A DNA stretch of 64,000 nucleotides from CAVUXJ01 sp963814975 (GTDB taxonomy: Bacteria; Acidobacteriota; Vicinamibacteria; Vicinamibacterales; CAVVIG01): NCBI GenBank assembly GCA_963814975.1, contig CAWFFB010000014.1:434001-498000 (forward strand), in the 5' to 3' direction. This document shows positions 1 through 8,882 of the stretch, piece by piece (the stretch's first letter is position 1; each line of letters starts with the position of its first letter). The position numbers and the translations under genes were made by a program. The notes below the pieces were generated by a model. That model saw only the letters and a list, made by a program, of their open reading frames with translations, searched no databases and had not been told where the DNA came from.

Positions 1-438
1 CAGCACCTGGCAACCTTCTTCGGTGCGCAGCTCTCCGTGGTCGGTGTTCGCGTCCGCGTGGAGAAAATCGCCCGCCGTCATTCGGCGACCACATGTATAA
101 AGGCTGCCAGACAGGACGAAACATTCCTCGGCGCCGGAGTGATGATGCGCGGGAAATCGCGTCCCCGGCGCGACGTCGAGGAGCAGCGTCGCGTAACCTG
201 CCGCGCGATTAAGGGCGAGCACTTTCATCCGGATACCTGGTACCGGGTGCGGTAACCAATCGGCGTCGACCGCAAAGCGGAAGGCGAACCCCCCGGGTGC
301 GGGCGCCCCGGCAAGACCGGCCAGCAGACGCTCTTTCACCTCGGGGCGTGGCGGGGGGCCGCCGGCTGTGAGGCTGGCAAACGCCAAGGTCACCGTTTCA
401 TCGAATTCAATCATGTCCGAGCGAGGATCGTCAGTCAT
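1..438 (-). CDS. ChrR-like cupin anti-sigma factor, 3' end outside the window
   Basis: Reading the minus strand from an ATG at 438 gives 146 codons without a stop up to the window edge, so the gene is partial. The middle carries a cupin metal site (HHHSGAEECFVLSG), as in the ChrR family of zinc-binding anti-sigma factors and their cupin domains. The start overlaps the TAA stop of the ECF sigma gene by one base (TAATG), so the two are probably translationally coupled. By family knowledge it would hold the partner sigma factor inactive until an oxidative or photo-oxidative cue. An N-terminal HHCC-type zinc site is not obvious, so it could be a cupin-only variant. Confidence 0.75.
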   Translation of the reverse strand, partial: MTDDPRSDMIEFDETVTLAFASLTAGGPPPRPEVKERLLAGLAGAPAPGGFAFRFAVDADWLPHPVPGIRMKVLALNRAAGYATLLLDVAPGTRFPAHHHSGAEECFVLSGSLYTCGRRMTAGDFLHADANTDHGELRTEEGCQVL

Positions 439-1085
439 TATCGGACAGAGACCTGCGAGAGCTGCTGGCGCAATGTCAGCAACCCGGTACGAATGCGTGT
501 CTTCACCGTGCCGAGCGGCAGCTTATGCCGTTCCGCCAGTTCGGACTGGGTGAGCCCTAGATAATATGCCTCCTCGATCAGCTCCCGCTGCTCGCGCGGG
601 ATCGCTTCGAGGGCGCGCGCGACGGTACGCTGCTGCTCGCCGAGCCACGCACTGGTCTCTGGATTCTCACTCAACTGGGGCTCGAACGGCACCGATTCGA
701 CAGCGCGGACGCGGGTCGCGTTCGCCCGGAGGCGATCGATTGCCCGGTTCCGCGCGATGCGGACCAGCCATGCTGCTGGCGAACCAATGGCCGCATCGTA
801 TGTTTCGGCCCGGTTCCACACGGTCACAAACACTTCCTGCAGGACCTCTTCCGCCTCGCCGCGATTGCGCAGGATGCGTAGGATCAGCCCATACAGCATC
901 CGGCTGTGGCGATCGTACAGCTCGCCGACCGCGTCCGCATCGCGAGACAGAATGCGCTCGATCAGCGCGACATCTACGCGCCCGCCTGCTGAACTCTGGG
1001 TTCCTGAATCCCAGGATTTCAAAGCACTGCATTGTAACGTACGGGTCTGGGGAGCTCGCGCTCCGTCGCTCGTTCGTAGACGCAA
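438..1085 (-). CDS. ECF RNA polymerase sigma factor
   Basis: A 215-codon frame with a clear sigma region 2 (DRHSRMLYGLILRILRNRGE, then EVLQEVFVTVW) and a region 4 helix-turn-helix near the C terminus (LPLGTVKTRIRTGL). This is the SigK/RpoE-type ECF group, often paired with ChrR-like anti-sigma factors, which matches the coupled gene downstream. The first ~35 residues look non-coding, so the true start may be internal; no good ATG or GTG exists immediately before region 2, and a TTG near residue 22 is possible. It would direct RNA polymerase to stress promoters, including probably its own. Confidence 0.9.
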   Translation of the reverse strand: MRLRTSDGARAPQTRTLQCSALKSWDSGTQSSAGGRVDVALIERILSRDADAVGELYDRHSRMLYGLILRILRNRGEAEEVLQEVFVTVWNRAETYDAAIGSPAAWLVRIARNRAIDRLRANATRVRAVESVPFEPQLSENPETSAWLGEQQRTVARALEAIPREQRELIEEAYYLGLTQSELAERHKLPLGTVKTRIRTGLLTLRQQLSQVSVR

Positions 1086-1102
1086 ACCGCCATCCCGCCT
1101 GA

Positions 1103-1519
1103 TTAAACCGCGGCGGCGACAGCGTATGCGGTATTGATCGCCGCGCTGTCGGTGAACTCCTGGAACTCAGTCACCTTGCCGATCCGTAATGTGAACACCA
1201 TCACAAAATCAGAATCGAAGCCTGTGCCGGCTGGTGTGGTAGCCGTGTAATGTCCGAGCGCGACCACCTTACTGCCGCTGGCGATGAATTCGCTTGGATC
1301 GAAGCGAGAGAAGTGCACGTTCTCGGTCACCTGCGTGAGGAATTCGCCAACCTGCGTCATACCGCGACGCTCGCCGGCCGTCGGGACGTGCGGTCCTGCA
1401 CCGTACACCCCTTTCCACACGATACCGTCCTCAAGCTTCTCGAGAATGCCCTGAACGTCGCCGCGGCTGAACGCCGGGTACGCTTCCTGCACGACCTTTG
1501 TGTTCTGTGCTTCCTGCAT
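1103..1519 (-). CDS. SnoaL-like / NTF2-fold protein
   Basis: A 138-residue protein of the nuclear transport factor 2 superfamily, recognised from the N-terminal helix (VVQEAYPAFSRGDVQGILE), the tryptophan-containing first strand (IVWKG) and the C-terminal strand pattern with FVMVFTLRIGKVTEFQEF. Members bind small molecules or act as isomerases or hydrolases; no substrate can be assigned. A strong ribosome binding site (GGAGGTGAG) sits just before the ATG. It lies upstream of and co-directional with the ECF/ChrR pair, so it could be a regulon member. Confidence 0.8.
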   Translation of the reverse strand: MQEAQNTKVVQEAYPAFSRGDVQGILEKLEDGIVWKGVYGAGPHVPTAGERRGMTQVGEFLTQVTENVHFSRFDPSEFIASGSKVVALGHYTATTPAGTGFDSDFVMVFTLRIGKVTEFQEFTDSAAINTAYAVAAAV

Positions 1520-1586
1520 GGCTCACCTCCATCCGGTATTTACGGACGGGTGACACAAACGGATTTGTCCAGGTCACCTACCGTCG

Positions 1587-4040
1587 CTACGGCGCAACGG
1601 TAAACATCTGGAACGGCCCCCAGTTGTAAGGGCGTGCAAAGCTGCCGCCCTGCTGGACCAGGAAGAGTTTGGCGCTCCTCAGCGCGCGCGACGGGGATGC
1701 ACCCGCCCGAAGTCCGGCGTAGACACGGTCCATCAGCTCGGCGGTGGATCGGTCGTCCACATCCCACAGCCCAGCGATGACCCGGCGCGCCCCCGCGCGA
1801 AGAAACGCCCACGAAAAGCCAATCAGCCCCTCCCCGGCATAGGAGCGTTCGCCGGCGCTTCGGCAGGCGGAGACCGTGACGAGGTCGGCTTCGAGCGGGT
1901 GCGCCGCGACGTCGCGCGCGTACAACTTGGAAGCGCCCTCTGGTCCAGACAGGATGACCGCCGAGTCCAGAGGGCTCTCGACATTCGCCGTCGCGTGGGC
2001 CGTGAAGTGGATCAACGAGAAGCGATCCGGGCGAGCGGCCAGGTAGGCGGCGGGCGACGCGCCGTCGCCGTCGTAGACCTGTACCGCGGCGGAATCGAAG
2101 TGCTTTGCGATGCTCGACATCTCGCTCGACGCATAGCGGAGCGAGGGGAACTCCGGCAGACGCGACGTGGGGTTGCCGATAAGGAGCAGGGAAGGCGCGC
2201 GGCGACGCTCGGGCCTGGTGACAGCCAGACTGCTGAGCGAGGGCGCGATCTGGACCTCGGCATCCTCAATCCAGTAGTGGCGGCGCGCGCCGTCCACGGG
2301 GAGCGTCTCGAAGTTGATACCGTGGAGCGAGCCGTCGGGCACGATGACGACCGGCGTACCCGGCGTGAGCCATCGGGCCGCCGGGGCGATAAGCAGGCTA
2401 TACAACTTGTCGCCGGCCGTGCCGCCGGCAGTCAGCGGGTCGGCCATCACGTTCGCAATCGCCCGCTGGTGGTCGCCGACGAGGCTGTCGATCTCTCCGG
2501 CGGGTGGCAGCGTGACGCGAGTGACGGCGTCGGGCGCCACAATCCACAAGTGCGATTTCACCGGTGTCATCCAGTAGAACAGCAGGACTGAGCGCGACTC
2601 CCTGGCAAGACGACGAAACGCCGCGACGCTGGACCGGCGCGGCGCCTCGACGAGGTGACGCTCCGCGAGGATCCGGCCGCGGCTCGCGTCGGCGATCTCG
2701 AGCGCCCGATCGGCTCGCCCCTGCTGGATGAGCATCTCCACATAGCGCTGATAGAACGACATCAGTTGAGCGAGATAGGACAGCTTGTGGTCGGTTTTCA
2801 GGAGCCCGGTGCGGGTTGTTTCGATCACGTTCAACGCCGCCTCGAACTCGCGGGCGGCACGATCGGGCTGGTCGAGGGCCGCAGCGATACCAGCCAGACC
2901 GGCATGAGCCTCCCAGAGAACTGGTGGCGGCGCCTGCGGTGATGCAACCACTTGCTCGAACAACCCGCTGGCTTCGTCGAACTGTTCGCGACCGGCGGCG
3001 ATGGTCGCGCTGTTGAGCGTGTTGTAGATGGAACCGCCTCCGCCGGTGGCGCTCCTGAGCATTTTTGCTTCTTCGTTGGCGCGCGCCGCCGCATCCCATT
3101 GCTGCAGCTCGATGTACGCCATGGCGAGATTCCCGGCATTCACCGCCGCGGCCGCCGTCATCTGGGCGTCATTCGCCACCTTGAAAGACTGCTGCAGGTA
3201 AGACAGCCCGGTCCGCGGATCGCCCCGAAGCAAGTACGTGTTGCCCAGTGTCCCAAGCGCCTGGGCGTGCTCGGTCGGTGCGTTGCGTCGCTGGAAGCTC
3301 TCGATGGCGCGCCGTTGAATGGCGACCGCCTGGTCGGAGAGGCCGAGCCTCGAATAGCAGATCCCGGCATTGTTCAACGCCGCTGAGTACATCGTCATGT
3401 CCGAGAGATCGGCGAACGACAGCACGCGTTCGAACAGGGCCAGCGCCTGATCGAACCTGTTCCGTACCAGTTGACTGGTGCCGAGCTGATGCCACGCGAA
3501 CGCCTCGTGGTATCGGTCCTTGGCCTCGGCCGCCCGCAACGCGATTTCGTTGAGGCGCCGCTCCGCGTCGTCCCATCGGCCGAGCTGGAAGAGCAGTTGT
3601 CCCTGAAAAGCCCCGATGTCGAGTGAAAGATCCCGGTCTTCTGCGGCAGACGCCAGTGCGTCCTCCGAGAGCTGCAGCGCCTCTTTCAGCTGCCGCTCGG
3701 CCAACTTCGTTCTCGCGCGGAGAAACAACTGGCGGCCGCGCAACGAGTCCAGTCCAGGGTCCGACGGGATTCTGGCCTCCAGCATGGCTCTGGCGGCCGG
3801 CAACTCACGCTTCGCGAGGAGCACCTCAGCGCTCAGCAGGCGAAACTCCCAGGGCCATCGCGAGGTTGTGTTCCCCTCGGTCAGCGCAAGGCCCTGGCTG
3901 GCGAGGGCCTGCGCGCGCGGCAGCTCGCCGCGCAGTATCGCCAGGCGGCCGGATTCAAGGGTCTGTTGATGGTCACGATCGGATGGAGGGGTGCAGGCGT
4001 AAGCCGCGAGGAACGAGGCAAGAACGACAACTCGCGTCAT
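1587..4040 (-). CDS. TPR-CHAT domain lipoprotein
   Basis: I start this 817-residue protein at the ATG at 4040, 20 bases after the previous stop, because it opens with a lipoprotein-like signal (MTRVVVLASFLAAYAC); a longer upstream frame only shadows the neighbour. Residues ~30-500 are tetratricopeptide-type helical repeats. The last ~300 residues are a CHAT (caspase HetF associated with TPRs) domain with the expected His-Cys dyad: His682 in HFTAHAT and Cys726 in VSACRSAGE. CHAT proteases are clan CD relatives of caspases and separases, and TPRs usually present substrate or partner. It is the last gene of a sigma/anti-sigma operon, suggesting an envelope-anchored protease under extracytoplasmic stress control. 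Substrate unknown. Confidence 0.88.
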   Translation of the reverse strand: MTRVVVLASFLAAYACTPPSDRDHQQTLESGRLAILRGELPRAQALASQGLALTEGNTTSRWPWEFRLLSAEVLLAKRELPAARAMLEARIPSDPGLDSLRGRQLFLRARTKLAERQLKEALQLSEDALASAAEDRDLSLDIGAFQGQLLFQLGRWDDAERRLNEIALRAAEAKDRYHEAFAWHQLGTSQLVRNRFDQALALFERVLSFADLSDMTMYSAALNNAGICYSRLGLSDQAVAIQRRAIESFQRRNAPTEHAQALGTLGNTYLLRGDPRTGLSYLQQSFKVANDAQMTAAAAVNAGNLAMAYIELQQWDAAARANEEAKMLRSATGGGGSIYNTLNSATIAAGREQFDEASGLFEQVVASPQAPPPVLWEAHAGLAGIAAALDQPDRAAREFEAALNVIETTRTGLLKTDHKLSYLAQLMSFYQRYVEMLIQQGRADRALEIADASRGRILAERHLVEAPRRSSVAAFRRLARESRSVLLFYWMTPVKSHLWIVAPDAVTRVTLPPAGEIDSLVGDHQRAIANVMADPLTAGGTAGDKLYSLLIAPAARWLTPGTPVVIVPDGSLHGINFETLPVDGARRHYWIEDAEVQIAPSLSSLAVTRPERRRAPSLLLIGNPTSRLPEFPSLRYASSEMSSIAKHFDSAAVQVYDGDGASPAAYLAARPDRFSLIHFTAHATANVESPLDSAVILSGPEGASKLYARDVAAHPLEADLVTVSACRSAGERSYAGEGLIGFSWAFLRAGARRVIAGLWDVDDRSTAELMDRVYAGLRAGASPSRALRSAKLFLVQQGGSFARPYNWGPFQMFTVAP

Positions 4041-4060
4041 TTCCAGACAGCGGCGGTGGT

Positions 4061-4918
4061 TCAGTAACCCCAGATGATGTTGTCTTCGACGCCTCCCGCG
4101 GATGCATGGCCGCCCACGTGGGATCCAAGCCTCAGGCGCACCATCGTCAGCGAGCGCGTGTGCGTGGAGATGAGAAGCTCGCCGAAATAGATGCGCCCGA
4201 ACTCGGGAACGATGACGATGTTGCCGTCGATCTCCGAATCGGGGAATGGCTTCCCGTCCCACTTGATGGACTTCACGATCGTCGCGTAGATCGTTCCGCT
4301 CGACGATTCAATCAGGCGTCCCGTCCGGGCCGGCGCCGGCTGCCCGTCGACCGGCGTGCGCAGGAAGACCGCGTCGCCACCGGAGGTCAAGAACGCCGGA
4401 TCGTCGGCTGCGACCAGAAGCTTGGCCTGGGTATCGAGGCGTTGGAAGGTCGTCGGCTGAAGCTCGACGATGAGGCGATACTTGTCGATCGTGACGCCTT
4501 CAATCACGACATTCTGGTCGACCCGGATTGAAGGTTGGCCGCTTCCGAGTGGCGTCGTTCCGGTCAGCCCGGCACGGAGTTTTCGAATGGTCAATCGGGG
4601 TTCATCGCCGACAACGAGGCCGTTCACTTCGGCGGTCACCCGGGTGGTCGCCGTCAGCGTCTGCTCCTCGACCTCATGGTTGGTCAGGGCAAGGAACGCC
4701 TTGCGGTCGTCGAACAATCCTTCAGCGAAGGTCGAGGCCGACTTGATCTTGAAGAAATCCCCGAACTCCGTGGCGGGAATGCGACCCACGGACCGGCCGC
4801 CGACGACCGTCAGTGCGCTGGCGCTCGGTGCTTCGAGGACGATGTCCTTGGGGCGGATGATGTGCCCGCCGAACGCGGCGGCGTGAGCGCTGAAAATCTG
4901 ACGGCGTCGGTATTCCAT
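4061..4918 (-). CDS. Conserved protein of unknown function in sigma/CHAT operon
   Basis: A 285-residue protein that I do not recognise. It has no signal peptide or membrane segment and is rich in beta-prone stretches ending in hydrophobic-aromatic strands (GRIYFGELLISTHTRSLTMV). The tail is GGVEDNIIWGY. It lies between the anti-sigma gene (24 bases upstream) and the CHAT gene (20 bases downstream), so it is almost certainly co-transcribed. A plausible but unproven role is as a partner or substrate of the CHAT protease, perhaps the sensor that activates it. Confidence 0.7.
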   Translation of the reverse strand: MEYRRRQIFSAHAAAFGGHIIRPKDIVLEAPSASALTVVGGRSVGRIPATEFGDFFKIKSASTFAEGLFDDRKAFLALTNHEVEEQTLTATTRVTAEVNGLVVGDEPRLTIRKLRAGLTGTTPLGSGQPSIRVDQNVVIEGVTIDKYRLIVELQPTTFQRLDTQAKLLVAADDPAFLTSGGDAVFLRTPVDGQPAPARTGRLIESSSGTIYATIVKSIKWDGKPFPDSEIDGNIVIVPEFGRIYFGELLISTHTRSLTMVRLRLGSHVGGHASAGGVEDNIIWGY

Positions 4919-4942
4919 GATGTATTGGCTCGTCGCGGTTGT

Positions 4943-5593
4943 TTAGGGCTCTCCAACCCTAAAGCGGTAATCATCTTCCGTCAAGCCCCCCGACCCGGAA
5001 CCGTGCACGCGCAGAATGTAACGCCCTTCCGGCCCAAGGAGGCTCGAGGGAATCGACAGCAGTAACGGCGCCCCCGCCGGCGGAGCCGTGGCATCGCCGG
5101 ATGCCAGGAGGGAGCCGCCCTCCCGCAGTAGTTCGTACCGGAGTGGGCCGGTGAATGCGGCTCCACTCAAGTCCACCGCAAGGGTGAGGATGCCGCCGGC
5201 ACCAGGCGAGACGATGGCCTCCTGCCCCCGAGTGGCAGGTCGAAGCGTCGCGGGCGTGAGTACGAGCGGACCCGGACGCGGAATCTGCAAGGCCATGTAT
5301 CCGGTCGCAAGTGCAAATGATGCCGCGGCGGCCCAGGGCAGCATGACCGCCGGGCGCCACATGCGCCTCGCGACGAACGGCGACGGCAGCTTGGGGGAGG
5401 CCGCGGTTCTTGCGACGCTGCTGATGAGGCCGCTGCGCGCCCCGTCCACCATGATCGCGCCCGTCCGGAGATCGTCCGCGCAGTCCGTGCAGGAGAAAAA
5501 ATGCCCCTCGAACTCGTCGCGTTCGGCATCCGTCATCTCGTCCAGCAGGTAGCGCTCGGCCGCCAGCGTGTTCACCGCTTGAAGATGATCCAT
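4943..5593 (-). CDS. Zinc-finger anti-sigma factor, single membrane span
   Basis: 216 residues with an N-terminal zf-HC2-type motif (His31-x3-Cys35-x2-Cys38 in HFFSCTDCADD), one membrane segment around residues 85-105 and a periplasmic beta-rich C-terminal half. This is the standard layout of a membrane anti-sigma factor that holds an ECF sigma at the membrane. It starts four bases after the stop of the sigma gene. The extracytoplasmic half has no domain I can name. Confidence 0.85.
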   Translation of the reverse strand: MDHLQAVNTLAAERYLLDEMTDAERDEFEGHFFSCTDCADDLRTGAIMVDGARSGLISSVARTAASPKLPSPFVARRMWRPAVMLPWAAAASFALATGYMALQIPRPGPLVLTPATLRPATRGQEAIVSPGAGGILTLAVDLSGAAFTGPLRYELLREGGSLLASGDATAPPAGAPLLLSIPSSLLGPEGRYILRVHGSGSGGLTEDDYRFRVGEP

Positions 5594-5597
5594 ATCC

Positions 5598-6266
5598 CTA
5601 GGAGGCCTCGCCTTTCATGAAACTCACGCGGAAGCGCGCCTTGGCCCGATGGAGAAGGACACGCAGGTAGCCGCGATCGACGTTCAATTCCCGACAGACC
5701 TCGTCCTTGTCCCTTCCTTCGAAAAACACCCATTGCAACAGCGTCCGCTCCTTGTCCGGCAGCCCCTCGAGCGCCTGGCGGACGCGCGCGCGCTCTTCGT
5801 CGGCCATGATCATCGCTTCCGCGCTGTCCAACCGCTCGTCTGGTCCATCGTAGCCGTCCTCGAGCGGCATCGTTCGCGAGCCCGAACGGTACATCTCCAG
5901 CAGGACGTTATTGCAGACCGAGTTGACGAAGGCGCCCAGGGTTTCCGGCACAGCGAGTCCGCCTTTTCGTTTCAGTGAGGTGAGCACCCGCGCGAACGTT
6001 TCCTGTTTGGCATCCTCCACGAGCACGGCCGAGCGGAGCCGGGACCGCAGTTTCAGGGACAGGAGGTCGCCAAAGTACCGGGCGAAATGCCGTTCCGTTT
6101 CGGGGTCCTCCGAGACGAGACGGTCCACGTAATCGCCGTTGAAGTCGAAGCGGGGCAGCAGGGGCAAGTCCCGACATCGTAGAACGACTCTTTCGAGGGT
6201 CGCAACCCGTTGAGCTTCCATTGCTGCGGTCATTACATGGTGATTCGACGGCGCCGAACGTTTCAC
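5598..6266 (-). CDS. Sigma-70 family (ECF) sigma factor
   Basis: 222 residues with region 2 (LRSAVLVEDAKQETFARVLT) and region 4 (PDKERTLLQWVFFEGRDKDE, then VDRGYLRVLLHRAKARFR). It heads the operon sigma, zinc anti-sigma, 285-residue unknown protein, TPR-CHAT. The region 2 sequence is divergent from classical RpoE-like factors and resembles the acidobacterial/planctomycete ECF groups linked to unusual effectors. Autoregulation from the 120-base gap before the divergent mini-AAA gene is likely but no promoter match was clear. Confidence 0.88.
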   Translation of the reverse strand: MKRSAPSNHHVMTAAMEAQRVATLERVVLRCRDLPLLPRFDFNGDYVDRLVSEDPETERHFARYFGDLLSLKLRSRLRSAVLVEDAKQETFARVLTSLKRKGGLAVPETLGAFVNSVCNNVLLEMYRSGSRTMPLEDGYDGPDERLDSAEAMIMADEERARVRQALEGLPDKERTLLQWVFFEGRDKDEVCRELNVDRGYLRVLLHRAKARFRVSFMKGEAS

Positions 6267-6386
6267 CGTGCCTTTTGAAACGTTCCGGCCTGTGCCGTCA
6301 CCAATACAGCAGCCGAGCCCGCCAACCGAGCCCTCCCGCTCATCCGGGCGCGCGGCAGCGAATGAGAAGCACCAGGAGGCACAGAA

Positions 6387-6800
6387 GTGACCGTCATGTG
6401 TTCGCCACGAGAAGTTCTTCTCTCAGACATGCTGCTGCTGCGCTCGCTGATCGGACGGGGCAGACGGCCGAATATGCTCGTCATTTGTGCCGATTCCGAG
6501 CTTCCGCCAACCTTCGAATGGGTTCGCGACCAGCTGGGGCCTCCGTTCAGCGTCTGTGTCGTGCCGGGTCCGCTCGAGCTGCCGGCCGGGGGGGCGGGGA
6601 CCTTCTTCCTGCACGATATCGCCGCCTTGACAGAAGCGCAGCAAATCACGCTGTACGACTGGCTGAACACACGCGGAAGGCAGGCGCAGGTGGTGTCGAT
6701 GACCGGGTCGCAGATACTGCCGCTTGTCGAGAGCGGCCGATTCCACGAGGGCTTGTTCTATCGGTTGAACACCATCACGAGCGTCGCGGGGAGCGCGTGA
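6387..6800 (+). CDS. Small protein resembling part of a sigma-54 activator AAA+ domain
   Basis: 137 residues from a GTG preceded by AGGAGG at 6374-6379. The middle and end align by eye with the Walker B to sensor I part of sigma-54 activators: GTFFLHDIAALTEAQQ parallels GTVFLDEVGEMSLRMQ, and GRFHEGLFYRLNTI parallels GAFRPDLYYRLNVL in the full activator downstream. There is no Walker A, no GAFTGA loop and no DNA-binding domain, and the Walker B acidic pair is degraded to HD. It is therefore unlikely to hydrolyse ATP. It could be a subunit that joins and inhibits or tunes the activator ring; this is inference. Confidence 0.7.
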   Translation: MTVMCSPREVLLSDMLLLRSLIGRGRRPNMLVICADSELPPTFEWVRDQLGPPFSVCVVPGPLELPAGGAGTFFLHDIAALTEAQQITLYDWLNTRGRQAQVVSMTGSQILPLVESGRFHEGLFYRLNTITSVAGSA

Positions 6801-6848
6801 CAGGCGCCGAGGACTGACGTCCCGACGTGCTCCAACAGTACGCGGGGA

Positions 6849-6891
6849 ACCAAGGCGACTCTTCCCGCGCACCGAGAAGAGTCGCCTTGGT
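6849..6891 (+). terminator. Perfect 16-bp stem-loop between the two mini-AAA genes
   Basis: Bases 6849-6864 (ACCAAGGCGACTCTTC) are exactly complementary to 6876-6891, with an 11-base loop. No T-tract follows, so it is either a non-canonical terminator, an mRNA 3'-end stabiliser or an attenuator separating the first mini-AAA gene from the second gene and the activator. Confidence 0.7.
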
Positions 6892-7107
6892 GACGGACTT
6901 CACCTCGCTCACACGACTGAGCCCCGTCTCCTACGCGACGGCCAGCGGCGCTCACTGCGCCTGTTGACGGCCGGTGCGGACCGAATCCGTGTGCCCCACC
7001 CGTCACGGTTATGTCGATCCATCGAAAGGAACGAGGCAGTCCAGCATGGGACCGCGAGACGTCGAGTCGTCGCCGTAACGAACGGGCGACAGCAATCACT
7101 AACAGTC

Positions 7108-7572
7108 ATGACGTCAGGTTCAGAGCCTCTGATCGCCATCTTCCCAACGGTGCACTCCATCAGTTCCATCCCGTTGCGCGAGGGGGAATGGGTCGACGCG
7201 CTCACCTCGGGAACGCCGCGCCCCAACTTGCTCGTCTCATGCAGTGGAGTCAGCCTGGAGCCCGTCGTGACGCGGCTGGCTCGGCATTGCCAGACTCCGT
7301 TTGAGGTGTGCCCGGTACCGGGCCGGCTGCAACTGCCGGAGCATCGAGTGAGCACCCTCCTGACGTATGACGCCGCGGCGCTGACACTGAAACAGCAGAT
7401 TGATCTGTATGACTGGATCAGCGGGCGCGGCCGCGAGACGCAGGTGATCGCGGTCACCTCCACGCCGCTGTTCTCGCTCGTCGAGAACGGCGAATTCCTC
7501 GAGGGCTTGTGCCACCGGCTGAACGGCGTTCACTTTCTCGCCGCCAGCGGGAACGTAGGAGAACTCCGATGA
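7108..7572 (+). CDS. Second small protein resembling part of a sigma-54 activator
   Basis: Paralogue of the gene at 6387-6800. I choose the ATG at 7108; the frame is open further upstream but that part looks non-coding. It repeats the same architecture: RPNLLVSCSG, then FEVCPVPGRLQLPE, a degenerate Walker B (STLLTYDAAALTLKQQIDLY) and the sensor-like GEFLEGLCHRLNGV. It has no P-loop. Its TGA overlaps the ATG of the activator (ATGA), so the two are translationally coupled and probably made in fixed proportion. Confidence 0.7.
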   Translation: MTSGSEPLIAIFPTVHSISSIPLREGEWVDALTSGTPRPNLLVSCSGVSLEPVVTRLARHCQTPFEVCPVPGRLQLPEHRVSTLLTYDAAALTLKQQIDLYDWISGRGRETQVIAVTSTPLFSLVENGEFLEGLCHRLNGVHFLAASGNVGELR

Positions 7573-8684
7573 TCCGGATCGACGACAGGGAGCCGCGGCT
7601 GCTTGGCAATAGCGCCCACGTGCGAGCCATCCACCACGAGATTGCCGCGGCGGCGCGGTCTGACGCCAAAGTGCTCATTACCGGCGAGACCGGCGTCGGC
7701 AAGGATGTGGTCGCGCGCCTCATTCATCACGCGAGCGCGCGCGCGGCCGCGCCGCTGGCGACGCTGAACTGCGCCGGGGTGCCAGACTCGTTGTTGGAGT
7801 CCGAGCTGTTCGGCCATGTCCGCGGCAGCTTCACCGGTGCGTATCGTGACAAGCCGGGGATTCTCGCAGCCGCGGCCCACGGCACGGTGTTTCTCGACGA
7901 GGTCGGAGAGATGAGCCTGCGCATGCAAGCGGCGCTGCTCAGGTTTCTCGAGAGCGGTGAAATCCAGTCTATCGGCGCCGATCGCGTGCGAGGGGCCGCC
8001 GACGTTCGCGTCATCGCCGCGACGAATCGCGAGCTCGATCCGGAAATCGTCGCCGGCGCCTTTCGGCCGGATCTGTACTACCGGCTGAACGTCCTGCGCA
8101 TCGCGGTGCCGCCGCTGCGCGAACGGAAGGAGGACATTCCCCTTCTGCTGGAGCACTTCATGGGGTGCTGCAGCCGGCAGCCCGGCGCGACGGCGCGCCG
8201 GCTTTCAGCGGAGGCGCTCGCGCGGCTGGTCGAATACAGCTGGCCAGGAAACATTCGGGAGCTGAAGAACGTGGTCGAACGGCTCGCCTTTTCGCGGTGC
8301 GGGGCGATCGTCGAGGCCGCCGATTTGCCCTCGGAGCTGCGGGGCACGCCATGCGCAAACGTGCCGGGCGCCGACGATTCGAAACTCGCACCACAGCTGG
8401 CGGTCGAGGAAGAACTGCTGTCGCGCATGCTTGAAGGCGGCGAGTCGTTCTGGTCCGTGGTCCACTGTCCTTTCATGAATCACGACCTGTCCCGCGCGCA
8501 TCTCAAGAGCATCGTGGCGCACGGACTTGAACGGACCGGCGGCAACTACCGCATGGTGGTGCAGCTCTTCAACATGCCGGCCGGTCACTACAAGCGGTTT
8601 CTCGGGTTTCTCCAGAAGCATCAATGCCAGGTGCCCTATCAATCGTTTCGCGTCCCGAGCGCCGCCACCGCCCGCGCCGCCTGA
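7569..8684 (+). CDS. Sigma-54-dependent transcriptional activator without receiver domain
   Basis: 371 residues starting at the ATG that overlaps the previous stop, with AGGAGA upstream. Walker A GETGVGKD is at residues 39-46, followed by the sigma-54 contact loop as GSFTGAY (Ser in place of Ala in GAFTGA), Walker B GTVFLDEVGE, the sensor region GAFRPDLYYRLNVL and the WPGNIRELKN motif. The C-terminal ~60 residues carry a Fis-like helical segment (LERTGGNYRMVVQLFNMP). There is no N-terminal sensory or receiver domain. That function may be supplied in trans, possibly by the two short partners encoded just upstream. No sigma-54 promoter was found nearby. Confidence 0.9.
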   Translation: MIRIDDREPRLLGNSAHVRAIHHEIAAAARSDAKVLITGETGVGKDVVARLIHHASARAAAPLATLNCAGVPDSLLESELFGHVRGSFTGAYRDKPGILAAAAHGTVFLDEVGEMSLRMQAALLRFLESGEIQSIGADRVRGAADVRVIAATNRELDPEIVAGAFRPDLYYRLNVLRIAVPPLRERKEDIPLLLEHFMGCCSRQPGATARRLSAEALARLVEYSWPGNIRELKNVVERLAFSRCGAIVEAADLPSELRGTPCANVPGADDSKLAPQLAVEEELLSRMLEGGESFWSVVHCPFMNHDLSRAHLKSIVAHGLERTGGNYRMVVQLFNMPAGHYKRFLGFLQKHQCQVPYQSFRVPSAATARAA

Positions 8685-8882
8685 GCACTTGCTCGAGCGG
8701 TTCGAAGACCGATCCCAGCGGTCTTTCCATCCTTGCCGCGGCCACGGTCCGGCCGCATCGGGGTTCATGCTCGGCCAGTGCACTCGTCACCGACCATACC
8801 GTGACCGAGAACCCGGAAGGGCGCGTGACGTGATGGTACGGAAGGCGTCCGCCGTCGGTGGTACGCTGTCTGGCAGCGACGG

